64,000 nucleotides of DNA from CALCKU01 sp964654665. Lineage in GTDB: Bacteria; Pseudomonadota; Alphaproteobacteria; Caulobacterales; Maricaulaceae. The notes below the pieces were generated by a model, which was not told where the DNA came from, made no database searches, and saw only the letters and a list, made by a program, of their open reading frames with translations. This document shows positions 18,803 through 27,048 of the stretch, in pieces; within the stretch, counting starts at the first letter, position 1, and each line of letters starts with the position of its first letter. The stretch lies in NCBI GenBank assembly GCA_964654665.1, contig CAZZKV010000014.1, forward strand, positions 4,169-68,168. Reading direction: 5' to 3'. The translations under genes and the position numbers were made by a program.

Positions 18803-19800
18803 AGGGCTGTTTCCTGAGTTGTGATCTCACCTCGCCCGGTCGATATTATAGCAGGCGCCGGAATGCGGTCGGCGGGGCACTTTAATATGATTTTGAATTG
18901 ATCATTTTCGATATGTGTTTCTGTTGTTAAATCTTTTGGCAATGGCAGTTCGGGAGTATCCTTACCCTGTCCGTGGCCGCTGATTTCAATAATCAAACCT
19001 GCCGGCGTTGACTGTGCCGTCAGGTTTAAGGGCGTTGTTTGCGATAAGCCCTTGGATTGACGGATGTCTGGCGTTTCAAGATAATGTTCGATACTGTGTT
19101 GCAATATGTGTTGCAGCCACGCGGTAATCGGTTCCTGATCATCCACCAAAAACTCTGCATCATGGATCGCATAAGAGAGGCTTACATTTTTTTCATGCAA
19201 GCGGGCGGTTGATAAGACAAAATTGGTGAGACCAGCCATCAGGGTTTCAAATGGGCGATAGTGACCGGGCTGACCCGCCACTATTTTATGAACCGTCTTG
19301 GATGGTGCTTTGATAGTATAGGGAATATCGGCTAAAAATGACAGGGCCGCGGTTGTTTTTGGGTTGTTTGAAAAGCGAATTAACGGCGCTAATATATTTT
19401 GGGCAGCTGCATGTTTCGCTTCCAGTGGCGGGTTTTCCACTGAATGCGGTATAGGCGTTGCGGCTGTAATTTCGTCTAAACCGGCCTCATATTGCAAAAC
19501 CAACTTGTTAAGCATCATGAGCTTGCCATCGATCTTGGGCTGCGGTTTATGGGTTTCGATCATGGAAAGGGCAAGATCGACGTTACGAATAATTGCGCGG
19601 GCTGAAAGCGGGACGGCGTGCTCGCGTATAGTTGTCAAGGCTTTTTGCGCTGCGAGATGGTCAAGCCGGCCTGATGATAGCAAGAGTGTGAGGGCTGGTT
19701 TTGCCTGATGGCAAAATTCACGTGCAGCGATGAGGTCATCCCCGACAGAGCGGTCTATAGACGTAACGTCCATATCGGGTCTATCAAGTGATTGCGGCAC
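18799..19800 (-). CDS. Divergent, apparently degenerate CheA-like protein
   Basis: A 333-residue protein starting at GTG (ATG nine codons later is the alternative). The N-terminal third is helical, Hpt-like in pattern, but has no His at the expected HTLKG-type position. The segment from KNVSLSYAIHDAEFLVDD through WLQHILQHSIEHYLETPD and RQSKGLSQTT to GLIIEISGHGQGKD lines up by eye with the CheA stretch running from the ELD segment through the N box (HLVRNAxDHGIE), GKP and the G1 box (DDGxGI). The key Asn is replaced by Gln and the Asp pair of G1 by Ser-Gly-His. It is therefore probably a non-catalytic pseudokinase or scaffold. The family call rests on reading alone. It lies between chpT and cheY. 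Confidence 0.6.
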   Translation of the reverse strand: MPQSLDRPDMDVTSIDRSVGDDLIAAREFCHQAKPALTLLLSSGRLDHLAAQKALTTIREHAVPLSARAIIRNVDLALSMIETHKPQPKIDGKLMMLNKLVLQYEAGLDEITAATPIPHSVENPPLEAKHAAAQNILAPLIRFSNNPKTTAALSFLADIPYTIKAPSKTVHKIVAGQPGHYRPFETLMAGLTNFVLSTARLHEKNVSLSYAIHDAEFLVDDQEPITAWLQHILQHSIEHYLETPDIRQSKGLSQTTPLNLTAQSTPAGLIIEISGHGQGKDTPELPLPKDLTTETHIENDQFKIILKCPADRIPAPAIISTGRGEITTQETAL

Positions 19801-19913
19801 ACATGTCTCTCAGTTACGCAGGGACGAATCGTCTTGCTCTTAATCTTTGAAACTGCCGTAAATTCGTTAATGCCGATTAAAGGATTGGCTTCTGGTCTCT
19901 GTTTTTATAGAAA

Positions 19914-20570
19914 TTATGCGGGAATTGTCACTGTAAACCGTACGCTATCCTCATCAGCGGCTGTTGAGAGACTGGCTTTGATTTCACGCATAATCATACC
20001 GGCGTAAAATGGCTGGATAGTTCGGCCATCAAACCCATCATCTGGTGCCTTCCCTGACAGAGTCGCTGTAACCGCAGGATCAAGGCGGGCTTTCCGGCCT
20101 GTGCTGAGCAAATCTAATATTTCCGAATCATCGGTCTGGCGAATCGTGATACGCGTTTCGCCGCCGCGCGGTATGGCTTGTACGGCAAGCATGATCAGAT
20201 TGAGTAAAAGCCGCGTTCGCTGTTTTTCAAGTCCGGTATTGTCGGTATCAATCTGAACGGTGGTTTTCCCGCCGTCATACATACCGGATATAAGATCGCG
20301 AATTTCGTCCAAACCGATAATGCCGGGTGCCGACCCTGCTGCCCCAAAGGCAAGACGTAGATATTGTAATTTAGCCGAGGCTTGTCCCGCTGTGACTTTA
20401 ACAAGCTCTAAGGCATCGGCATGCATATCGGCATTACTGTCATCATCAAGAACTTCAAGCGCGGTGCCTAATGCGCTAATCGGGCTTACAAGATCATGAC
20501 AAATGCGGGCGCACATAAGGGCCGCCAGCCCGGAGGGGGTTAATTTTGGGGCAGATGCTGGAGCGCTCAT
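19914..20570 (-). CDS. chpT: Histidine phosphotransferase ChpT
   Basis: A 218-residue protein with the ChpT signature: phospho-accepting His in ALMCARICHDLVSPISALG (about residue 25), then a HATPase-like fold without a functional ATP site (RTRLLLNLIMLAVQAIPRGG). In Caulobacter ChpT passes phosphate from the kinase CckA to CtrA and CpdR, so it sits at the core of cell-cycle control. The length fits. It heads a reverse cluster with a CheA-like protein, cheY and cheR, separated from the next gene by 113 bp. cckA, ctrA and cpdR are not in the window. Confidence 0.93.
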   Translation of the reverse strand: MSAPASAPKLTPSGLAALMCARICHDLVSPISALGTALEVLDDDSNADMHADALELVKVTAGQASAKLQYLRLAFGAAGSAPGIIGLDEIRDLISGMYDGGKTTVQIDTDNTGLEKQRTRLLLNLIMLAVQAIPRGGETRITIRQTDDSEILDLLSTGRKARLDPAVTATLSGKAPDDGFDGRTIQPFYAGMIMREIKASLSTAADEDSVRFTVTIPA

Positions 20571-20640
20571 AAGGGGTCCTGTTAAGAGGCAAATCAGTTA
20601 ATCTATTATTGGAACGAAGCAGGCTGTGATATCAACCCCA

Positions 20641-20676
20641 AAATAAAAAAAGCCGCTGTTTTCGTAGGCGGCTTTC
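20641..20676 (-). terminator. Rho-independent terminator downstream of ydbL
   Basis: On the reverse strand, 8-bp stem AAAGCCGC / GCGGCTTT (20650-20657 with 20669-20676) followed by TTTTTATTTT. It ends the ynbE-ydbL transcript and isolates it from the chpT cluster. Confidence 0.9.
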
Positions 20677-20708
20677 GTTTATTTTACTTAATGAGTTTGA
20701 ATGGCGCC

Positions 20709-21089
20709 TTATTTCGTGATCCATACACCATTGCTACCCATGATTTTTTGACCCGCGGGGGCACGCGCAATTAACTTTTCGCCAATGACTGCTGCGGCAA
20801 CCTCGACAGGTTCATTATTTTTACGGGCGATGCTAGTATAGGCCGATTTGCGGCCAATATTGATTTCGTTCATGGCATTGATAATATTGGTGGGGGCCGA
20901 ATTAACAGCAGCCAGATACCCAGTGGCTGTTTCGCCAATGATGCCCGCGGTCTTGGCCTGATCAACAATGGCTTTGGCTTTACTGGTTTGCGCGGTTGCT
21001 ATCGGGGTGTTGACAAAATTGGCCGTTGCCACAGCTGCGCCAGCAAGCAGCACCGCTGTAAGGGCCGTTAGCGTTATTTTCTTCAACAT
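20709..21089 (-). CDS. ydbL: YdbL family periplasmic protein (DUF1318)
   Basis: A 126-residue exported protein: signal peptide in the first 34 residues (ALTAVLLAGAAVATANF), then the DUF1318 core with QAKTAGIIGETATGYLA, INIGRKSAYTSIARKNN and GEKLIARAPAGQKI. In enterobacteria ydbL is the third gene of ydbH-ynbE-ydbL, whose first two products form an envelope-spanning bridge implicated in phospholipid transport; YdbL is thought to assist it. A good ribosome site (AAAGGAG) precedes the ATG. ynbE lies 13 bp upstream. Confidence 0.88.
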   Translation of the reverse strand: MLKKITLTALTAVLLAGAAVATANFVNTPIATAQTSKAKAIVDQAKTAGIIGETATGYLAAVNSAPTNIINAMNEINIGRKSAYTSIARKNNEPVEVAAAVIGEKLIARAPAGQKIMGSNGVWITK

Positions 21090-21102
21090 AATCAGCTCCT
21101 TT

Positions 21103-21291
21103 CTAGAACAGATCTGGGTTATTGGCGATTAAGTCTTCCGCGTCTCTATCGAGTTTGACGCGGACTTCCTGATCAATTTTTACATTCAGATTGATGACAA
21201 TAGGTTTATCACTTGGCACAATCTGAACTTTTGGTTGGCATGCAGCGAGGCTAAACCCTACAAAACCCATCCATAAAATCATATATTTCAT
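21103..21291 (-). CDS. ynbE: YnbE-like small outer-membrane lipoprotein
   Basis: A 62-residue lipoprotein with lipobox FSLAACQP and the family segment KPIVINLNVKIDQEVRVKLD ending in NNPDLF, the same ending as enterobacterial YnbE. In E. coli YnbE multimerises with YdbH to bridge the periplasm. Here ynbE and ydbL are together but no ydbH is upstream; an MscS-type gene takes that position. Its small size means it could easily be missed in annotation. Confidence 0.87.
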   Translation of the reverse strand: MKYMILWMGFVGFSLAACQPKVQIVPSDKPIVINLNVKIDQEVRVKLDRDAEDLIANNPDLF

Positions 21292-21446
21292 GTCGCTCTA
21301 TAGTCCTTTATCTCTGAACATCGCCTGAACAATGCGTTAATGTTTCGCAGGTCTATAGATATGTTAGCGCGGTTTTTAAATCCGCGCCAGAGGGATGATT
21401 GAGGCTGATCATTTATCAAGATACAGCGGCTTAGGTGTTGTAAAAT

Positions 21447-22331
21447 CTATTTATCCAGTTCTACAACATGGGGATATGGGATAGAAATGCCGCCTTTATC
21501 AAAGGCTTGTTTAACATTTTTGATAAGGTCAAAGCGTACATCCCAATAATTTTCCGGCGTACACCAGACCCGCATTTGAATATCGACGGAACTATCATTG
21601 AGATAGGATACTTTAGCCCAGGGTTCAGGGTCTTTAAAAACTCGCGCGTCTTTGGCCGCAGTTTTCTTGATGATTTTAATAGCTTTGTCCATATCATCAT
21701 CATAATCGATACCAAAATCGACATCGACCCGGCGTTTATCCAATGTTGTAAAGTTTTTGATTGTACCGCCTCTGACAGCAGTATTAGATAGAATGATTTT
21801 GATATTATCCAGTGTTATCAAGGTTGTGGTGAAAATATTCAGATCGTCAACAACGCCCTCTTCGCCGGCGGCTGATATGTAATCTCCGATTTTATAGGGA
21901 CGGAAAATGATCAACAATAATCCGGCTGCGACATTAGCCATCGAACCTTGCAAGGCCAAACCAATCGCTAATGTTGCCGCAGATAGAATGACAAAAACTT
22001 TAGCCACAGGTATGCCAACAACAGAGATAGCGGCTAAAAAGGTCGTTATTAAAACAGCATATTTTGCAGCGCCAGCGGCAAAATTGCCCAGTGTCGTGTC
22101 AACGCGCTCACTCTGCGTTGTACGGTTGATAAGGGTGCGATAAAGGCGGCCGGCAAGGGATGTCCCGATCCAGAGAATAATGAGAGCAATTATAATTTTG
22201 GGCAGAAAAAATACTGATTTTTCAATCGCAATATTGAGGTAGAATTGTAAAAATCCGTTCGGATCACTCATTATAGAGGGGGCCGTATCAAGAGCTTGTA
22301 CGGCGCCAAAAAGGGTGAGAATATTATCCAT
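21447..22331 (-). CDS. MscS-family mechanosensitive channel (second of pair)
   Basis: A 294-residue small-conductance channel with three N-terminal hydrophobic segments, the Gly/Ala-rich TM3 pore helix (ILSAATLAIGLALQGSMANVAAG) and the beta domain (PYKIGDYISAAGEEGVVDDLNIF). It would release solutes on hypo-osmotic shock. An extra hydrophobic N-terminal stretch precedes TM1 compared with its neighbour. It starts two bases after the stop of a related channel gene, so the two are co-transcribed and probably derive from an old duplication. Confidence 0.93.
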   Translation of the reverse strand: MDNILTLFGAVQALDTAPSIMSDPNGFLQFYLNIAIEKSVFFLPKIIIALIILWIGTSLAGRLYRTLINRTTQSERVDTTLGNFAAGAAKYAVLITTFLAAISVVGIPVAKVFVILSAATLAIGLALQGSMANVAAGLLLIIFRPYKIGDYISAAGEEGVVDDLNIFTTTLITLDNIKIILSNTAVRGGTIKNFTTLDKRRVDVDFGIDYDDDMDKAIKIIKKTAAKDARVFKDPEPWAKVSYLNDSSVDIQMRVWCTPENYWDVRFDLIKNVKQAFDKGGISIPYPHVVELDK

Positions 22332-22333
22332 GA

Positions 22334-23152
22334 TTAGCTCTGCTTCCGTACAATAGTGTTATGTTCATAAGGGATTTCAATACCAGCCTTATCGAGGGCG
22401 TTTTTAATGGATTTAGAAATATCCATTTTCACATTTCGGTGCTCTTCTGCATCCGTCCAAAGACGTAATTGGATATTGACGGCTGAATCGCCGAGGGATG
22501 TTACTTTGGCCCATGGCGGCGGATCAGGATAAATACGTTCATCTCCTTTAACGGCGCCGAGTATGGCGGTAATGGATTTATCTAAATCCGCATCATAACT
22601 GACGCCGATATCGGTATCGAGTCGCAATTTTCCGTCATGGAAATAATTTTTTATAGTTCCACTAAATATAGCGCCATTGCCTACGGTAATAACCACATTA
22701 TCGCGTGTGACTAATTGGGTGCTAAACAGTCCCGTTTGGACAACAACACCGGTTTCGCCCGCAACTTCCACTTGGTCGCTAATTTTAAAGGGTCTGAACA
22801 AAGCCAACATAATGCCTGCGGCAAAATCACCAAGGGATTCTTGTAAGGCAAACCCCAGAGCGACAACGAGTGCTGCGACGATTGTGGCGATAAAAGCAAG
22901 GTTTATTTTCATGGCTGACAAGGATAAAATGATAACCCCGCCCATGCCGATGAATAAAACAAGGGACCCGAAAAATCGGGCCAATGTGGTGTCAACATTG
23001 GGAAAGCTTTCTGTGGCTTTTACTGTGCCTGTTGAAGCTTTGCGGACGATTATCCGTCCGATAATAAAAATAATAAGAGCCAATAAAACACTGGGTGCAA
23101 ATTTAATTGCGTAATCTGGTATTAATTGGATCTTTTCAAGGATTATGTCCAT
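22334..23152 (-). CDS. mscS: MscS-family mechanosensitive channel (first of pair)
   Basis: A 272-residue protein close in size to E. coli MscS (286). It has TM1-TM3 with the pore helix FIATIVAALVVALGFALQESLGDFAAGIMLALF, here interrupted for brevity after ALVVALGFALQ, and the domain with PFKISDQVEVAGETGVV. The ATG has a strong ribosome site (GGGAGA). It is divergent from ubiB, with 177 bp between, where both promoters should lie. Confidence 0.93.
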   Translation of the reverse strand: MDIILEKIQLIPDYAIKFAPSVLLALIIFIIGRIIVRKASTGTVKATESFPNVDTTLARFFGSLVLFIGMGGVIILSLSAMKINLAFIATIVAALVVALGFALQESLGDFAAGIMLALFRPFKISDQVEVAGETGVVVQTGLFSTQLVTRDNVVITVGNGAIFSGTIKNYFHDGKLRLDTDIGVSYDADLDKSITAILGAVKGDERIYPDPPPWAKVTSLGDSAVNIQLRLWTDAEEHRNVKMDISKSIKNALDKAGIEIPYEHNTIVRKQS

Positions 23153-23329
23153 GGTCGTCTCCCGCTATATGGAATTATCTTACGGGATAAGAGAGGAGTG
23201 AGCCATATATTTTTTTAATGAATTACACATGTTCATGTCGATCATGGGTTAATGGTACGCCTGTAATCGGCTTTTGCCCGCGTCAAAATCACCATAGCCT
23301 GTTAAGACTTAGCCGCCTATAAGCGCTAT

Positions 23330-24889
23330 ATGTTTAAGGGCTTTGCCACATTTTTTCGTATGCTACGCACAGGCTGGGTGCTTATTCGCCATGATGCTTT
23401 TGTGCCGCGTGAATATGCGGCGCTGGTGCCTATGCCAGTTCGCTTAATCGGCAGTGTCTCACGAATCTTTTCGTTCGGGAACCGCAAGGGTAATCCAGGG
23501 GAACGTTTCGCTAATGCCTTAGAAGCCCTTGGGCCGGCCTATATTAAATTTGGGCAAATACTCTCGACACGCGGGGATATGCTTGATCCGGTTTTTGCGG
23601 AGGGGCTTTCGCGGCTCAAAGATAAAGTGCCTCCCTTTCCAATGGAGAAGGCGGAAGAGATTTTAGCGGCTCAATGGGGTATGGCTTGGGATAAAAAACT
23701 GGCGACTTTATCGGGGCCAATTGCGGCGGCTTCTGTTGCACAAGTGCATAAAGGGACCACGAAAGACGGCGAGAGTGTTGCTGTGAAAATCTTGCGGCCC
23801 AATATTCACACGCTAATGAAAAAAGACATGGATGTTATTTCGCTTGTTGCGAATCTGGCCCATCGGTTTGTTCCGAAAATTCGCCGGCTTCGCCCTAAGG
23901 ATTTTATCCATGAAGCGCGCCGCGCGGTGATGCTGGAACTTGATTTACGATTAGAAGCCGCGGCTGCGAGCGAGTTATCCGATGTCGCTAGTGCGACCGG
24001 ATTATTCCGCGTTCCAGAACTGCATTGGGACCTAGTCGATAAAAATGTCATGGTTATGGAATGGATTGACGGAATCGCCTTATCATCGCCAGGCGTGCTG
24101 ACTAATCCTGATATTGACCGTAAGGCTTTGGCAACAAAGATCATCCAAAGCTTTCTGGCTTCCACCTTTCAATTCGGTGTTTTCCATGCCGATATGCATG
24201 AAGGTAATCTTATTCTGGATGAAAATGGACAGCTTGTTCTGCTGGATTTCGGAATATTGGGGCGGCTTGGACCTCAGGAAATCCGGTTTGAAATTGATAC
24301 ATTATTCGGATTTTTACAGCGTGATTATCTGAAAATTGCTCAGGTGCATTTTGATATTGGTTATGTGCCGCCCAATCATAGTATCGAAGAATTTGCCAGT
24401 GCGTTACGCGCGGTTGGAGAACCAATATTTGGCAAAAAAGCTGAAGATGTATCCATGAGCAAAGTCTTGTTGCAATTGCTCGAAATCACTGAAATTTTCG
24501 ATATGGAATTACAGCCGCAATTGATTTTGTTACAAAAAACGATGATGCAAGCTGAGGGTGTTGCTCGGCGCCTTGACCCGCATTTCGATATGTGGGAGGC
24601 CTCCCGCCCGGTTGTTGAGGCAGCGGTGCGCGAAGAACTAGGCCCGCAGCGTTACGTTAGCGATATCATTCATGATCTGGGCCGTGTTCAACGGGCGATG
24701 CAGCAACTGCCGGATGCGGTGGAGAATATTTCGGAATTATCCCGGGCTTGGGCTGATGGGGAAATCGATTTATCCATCCCGTCTAAACAAACGGAGCGGC
24801 ATAAAATGATATTGTGGAAACCCATTGCCTATATAGGTACAGGCGCGGTATTGGCATTAGGCGGCATATGGGCCGCGGCGCAGTTATAG
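23330..24889 (+). CDS. ubiB: UbiB, ubiquinone biosynthesis ABC1/ADCK-type kinase-like protein
   Basis: A 519-residue protein with the ABC1 signature: KxGQ in AYIKFGQILSTRGDML, Ala-rich loop AAASVAQVHKGTTKDG, VAVKILRP lysine, FGVFHADMHEGNLI and LLDFGILGRLG. C-terminal hydrophobic segments (IAYIGTGAVLALGGIWAA) anchor it in the membrane. UbiB is an atypical ATPase needed for coenzyme Q synthesis. In many alphaproteobacteria ubiE precedes ubiB; here it does not. The end overlaps the likely coaBC start. Confidence 0.95.
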   Translation: MFKGFATFFRMLRTGWVLIRHDAFVPREYAALVPMPVRLIGSVSRIFSFGNRKGNPGERFANALEALGPAYIKFGQILSTRGDMLDPVFAEGLSRLKDKVPPFPMEKAEEILAAQWGMAWDKKLATLSGPIAAASVAQVHKGTTKDGESVAVKILRPNIHTLMKKDMDVISLVANLAHRFVPKIRRLRPKDFIHEARRAVMLELDLRLEAAAASELSDVASATGLFRVPELHWDLVDKNVMVMEWIDGIALSSPGVLTNPDIDRKALATKIIQSFLASTFQFGVFHADMHEGNLILDENGQLVLLDFGILGRLGPQEIRFEIDTLFGFLQRDYLKIAQVHFDIGYVPPNHSIEEFASALRAVGEPIFGKKAEDVSMSKVLLQLLEITEIFDMELQPQLILLQKTMMQAEGVARRLDPHFDMWEASRPVVEAAVREELGPQRYVSDIIHDLGRVQRAMQQLPDAVENISELSRAWADGEIDLSIPSKQTERHKMILWKPIAYIGTGAVLALGGIWAAAQL

Positions 24890-26124
24890 AGCCTGTTTTG
24901 GACAAACGTATTTTACTTATTATTGGCGGTGGTATTGCGGCTTATAAGTCACTTTTTCTCATTCGCCTTTTGGCTAAGCGGGGCATTGCTTCGCGGGTAA
25001 TTATAACGCGCGGCGGGCGCGAATTTGTTACCCCTTTATCGGCAGGGGCTTTATCCGGGGATAAAGTCTATTCCGATTTATGGGATCTAACGGATGAAGC
25101 GGAAATGGGGCATATTGAACTGTCTCGTAGCGCTGATCTGGTTGTTGTTGCCCCGGCGACGGCGGATATAATAGCCAAAGCCGCCCACGGGATTGCTAAT
25201 GATCTGGCGACAACGACTTTACTAGCAACGGATAAGCGTGTGTTATATGCGCCGGCAATGAATGTGCGTATGTGGGAAGCACCGGCGACACAGCGTAATG
25301 TAAGCCAGCTTCAACAAAACGGGGCCATGTTTATCGGGCCGGACAGCGGGGCCATGGCATGCGGCGAATTCGGAGATGGCCGTATGAGTGAGCCCGAAGA
25401 TATAACCAGAGCGATTGAAGCCGCTTTGTCGGGGGTAACAACACTTGATGGATTGAACGGGCTAAAGCCGCTGGCTGGCCGCCGCGCCCTTGTCACAGCC
25501 GGTCCAACGCGCGAACCCATTGACCCTGTCCGATATCTATCCAATCATAGTTCTGGTAAACAAGGCTATGCCATTGCAGGCAGTCTTGCCGCACTGGGTG
25601 CGGATGTCACCCTTGTCTCTGGTCCTGTGTCTATTACTCCGCCTGCCAATGTAACCTGTGTTAATATTGAAACGGCCCGCGATATGTTGGCAGCGTGCCA
25701 AAAAGCGTTACCGGCTGATATATTTGTCTCTGTTGCAGCAGTTGCCGATTGGCGCCCTGCGGGAATTTCGGAATGTAAAATCAAGAAAGATGGCAAGACG
25801 GTACCGCCATTAAACCTTGAAGAAAATCCCGATATTCTCAAGACTATCTCTCGGGCTAAGAACCGCCCTGCGCTTATTGTCGGCTTTGCGGCGGAAACGG
25901 ATGATGTTTTAAAACATGCTAAAGCTAAATTAGCGAAAAAAGGCTGTGACTGGATTATTGCTAATGACGTATCGGGCCGGGGCGAGGGCGGCGCGGTTAT
26001 GGGCGGTGATCATAATGCAATGATTTTTGTTACGCAAAACGGATCGGAAATCTGGCCGCGGCTCACCAAGGCAGAAAGTGCGCAGCGGCTAGCCATCAAA
26101 ATCGCGGAGCAATTTTCAAGATGA
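24868..26124 (+). CDS. coaBC: Bifunctional phosphopantothenoylcysteine decarboxylase / phosphopantothenate-cysteine ligase
   Basis: Two steps of coenzyme A synthesis in one protein. The CoaC half carries MGHIELSRSADLVVVAPATA with the active His, and APAMNVRMWEAPATQRN with the PAMN motif. The CoaB half carries VTAGPTREPIDPVRYLSNHS and the lysine motif CKIKKDGK. Starting at ATG 24868 gives 418 residues and overlaps ubiB by 22 bases; TTG 24898, just after the ubiB stop, is a shorter alternative. Its TGA overlaps the next ATG by 4 bases. Confidence 0.94.
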   Translation: MGRGAVIEPVLDKRILLIIGGGIAAYKSLFLIRLLAKRGIASRVIITRGGREFVTPLSAGALSGDKVYSDLWDLTDEAEMGHIELSRSADLVVVAPATADIIAKAAHGIANDLATTTLLATDKRVLYAPAMNVRMWEAPATQRNVSQLQQNGAMFIGPDSGAMACGEFGDGRMSEPEDITRAIEAALSGVTTLDGLNGLKPLAGRRALVTAGPTREPIDPVRYLSNHSSGKQGYAIAGSLAALGADVTLVSGPVSITPPANVTCVNIETARDMLAACQKALPADIFVSVAAVADWRPAGISECKIKKDGKTVPPLNLEENPDILKTISRAKNRPALIVGFAAETDDVLKHAKAKLAKKGCDWIIANDVSGRGEGGAVMGGDHNAMIFVTQNGSEIWPRLTKAESAQRLAIKIAEQFSR

Positions 26125-26561
26125 AAGCGTTCCTTATTATAGCTGGACTTATGGCAATGCCAGCGGCGGCTCTGGCGTCTGATTGTGAAATTCTTCTAAC
26201 AGACATAACCGGAGATGATGAAAACTTAATCAGTTTCATGGATGCGGATGTTTTTCTGGAAAGTGTATATGATGATCAAGACGGTTATCGAAAAACGATA
26301 GCCGGACAAGCTGTTTCTGCCGTTATGTGTATGAGGCCATCGCCGGTTCCAACCTTGCGGGATTTACCGATTGTAGATACGGGATTGCCGTTTTTTATCT
26401 CGGAAAATTTCGATGACCCTAATGCGTTCCTTATTCGGATAATGTGGGATGGAAATAAATATCAGGCAAAATATAATGGTGATACGCTCACAGATAGTGA
26501 CAAATCGGCCCTTGAAGATGTTTTGGAGATATTTAATCTACAGCCGCGTGATGTTAAATAG
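26121..26561 (+). CDS. Small periplasmic protein of unknown function
   Basis: No family recognised. The 146-residue product has a clear signal peptide (AFLIIAGLMAMPAAALASDC) and a mature part of about 125 residues with two Cys residues (one just after cleavage, one in AVMCMRPSP) that could form a disulphide. It is acidic and lacks membrane segments. Its start overlaps coaBC (ATGA), and dut follows 31 bp later, so it is embedded in the coaBC-dut-acs transcription unit. Its position suggests a transcriptional rather than functional link. Confidence 0.8.
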   Translation: MKAFLIIAGLMAMPAAALASDCEILLTDITGDDENLISFMDADVFLESVYDDQDGYRKTIAGQAVSAVMCMRPSPVPTLRDLPIVDTGLPFFISENFDDPNAFLIRIMWDGNKYQAKYNGDTLTDSDKSALEDVLEIFNLQPRDVK

Positions 26562-26592
26562 GATTGGCCAGAGCGGCCAATGAGGCCGATAT

Positions 26593-27048
26593 ATGACCGA
26601 AATTGTTGAATTGAAACCGCTGGATCATTTTGGCGATTTGTCACTACCTGCCTATGAAACCATATTGGCGGCAGGCGCTGATCTTCGTGCCGCAGTCCTC
26701 GATGATCACCCATTGATATTAACCCCCGGTCAGCGGGCTTTGGTTCCGACAGGTCTCGCTATGGCTTTACCGGCCGGATATGAAGCACAAATCCGCCCGC
26801 GCTCGGGTCTGGCCTATAAACACGGTGTCACCTGTCTGAATACGCCAGGCACTATTGATGCTGATTATCGGGGCGAAGTTAAAGTCCTTTTGATTAATCA
26901 TGGAACTGAGCCTTTTACCATTCAGCGGGGCGAACGTATTGCGCAGATGGTTATTGCCCCGATCACACAGCCTCGCTTTCTGCGGGTGGATGTTTTATCA
27001 GAAACCCAGCGCGGTGCGGGCGGGTTTGGTAGTACAGGAGTAAAATAA
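26593..27048 (+). CDS. dut: Deoxyuridine 5'-triphosphate nucleotidohydrolase
   Basis: Trimeric dUTPase of 151 residues that removes dUTP and makes dUMP for thymidylate synthesis. The five conserved motifs are visible: AGADLRA, PRSGLAYKHG, NTPGTIDADYRGE, RGERIAQMVI and the C-terminal GAGGFGSTG. coaBC-dut linkage is common in alphaproteobacteria. Its TAA overlaps the ATG of acs by one base. Confidence 0.97.
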   Translation: MTEIVELKPLDHFGDLSLPAYETILAAGADLRAAVLDDHPLILTPGQRALVPTGLAMALPAGYEAQIRPRSGLAYKHGVTCLNTPGTIDADYRGEVKVLLINHGTEPFTIQRGERIAQMVIAPITQPRFLRVDVLSETQRGAGGFGSTGVK

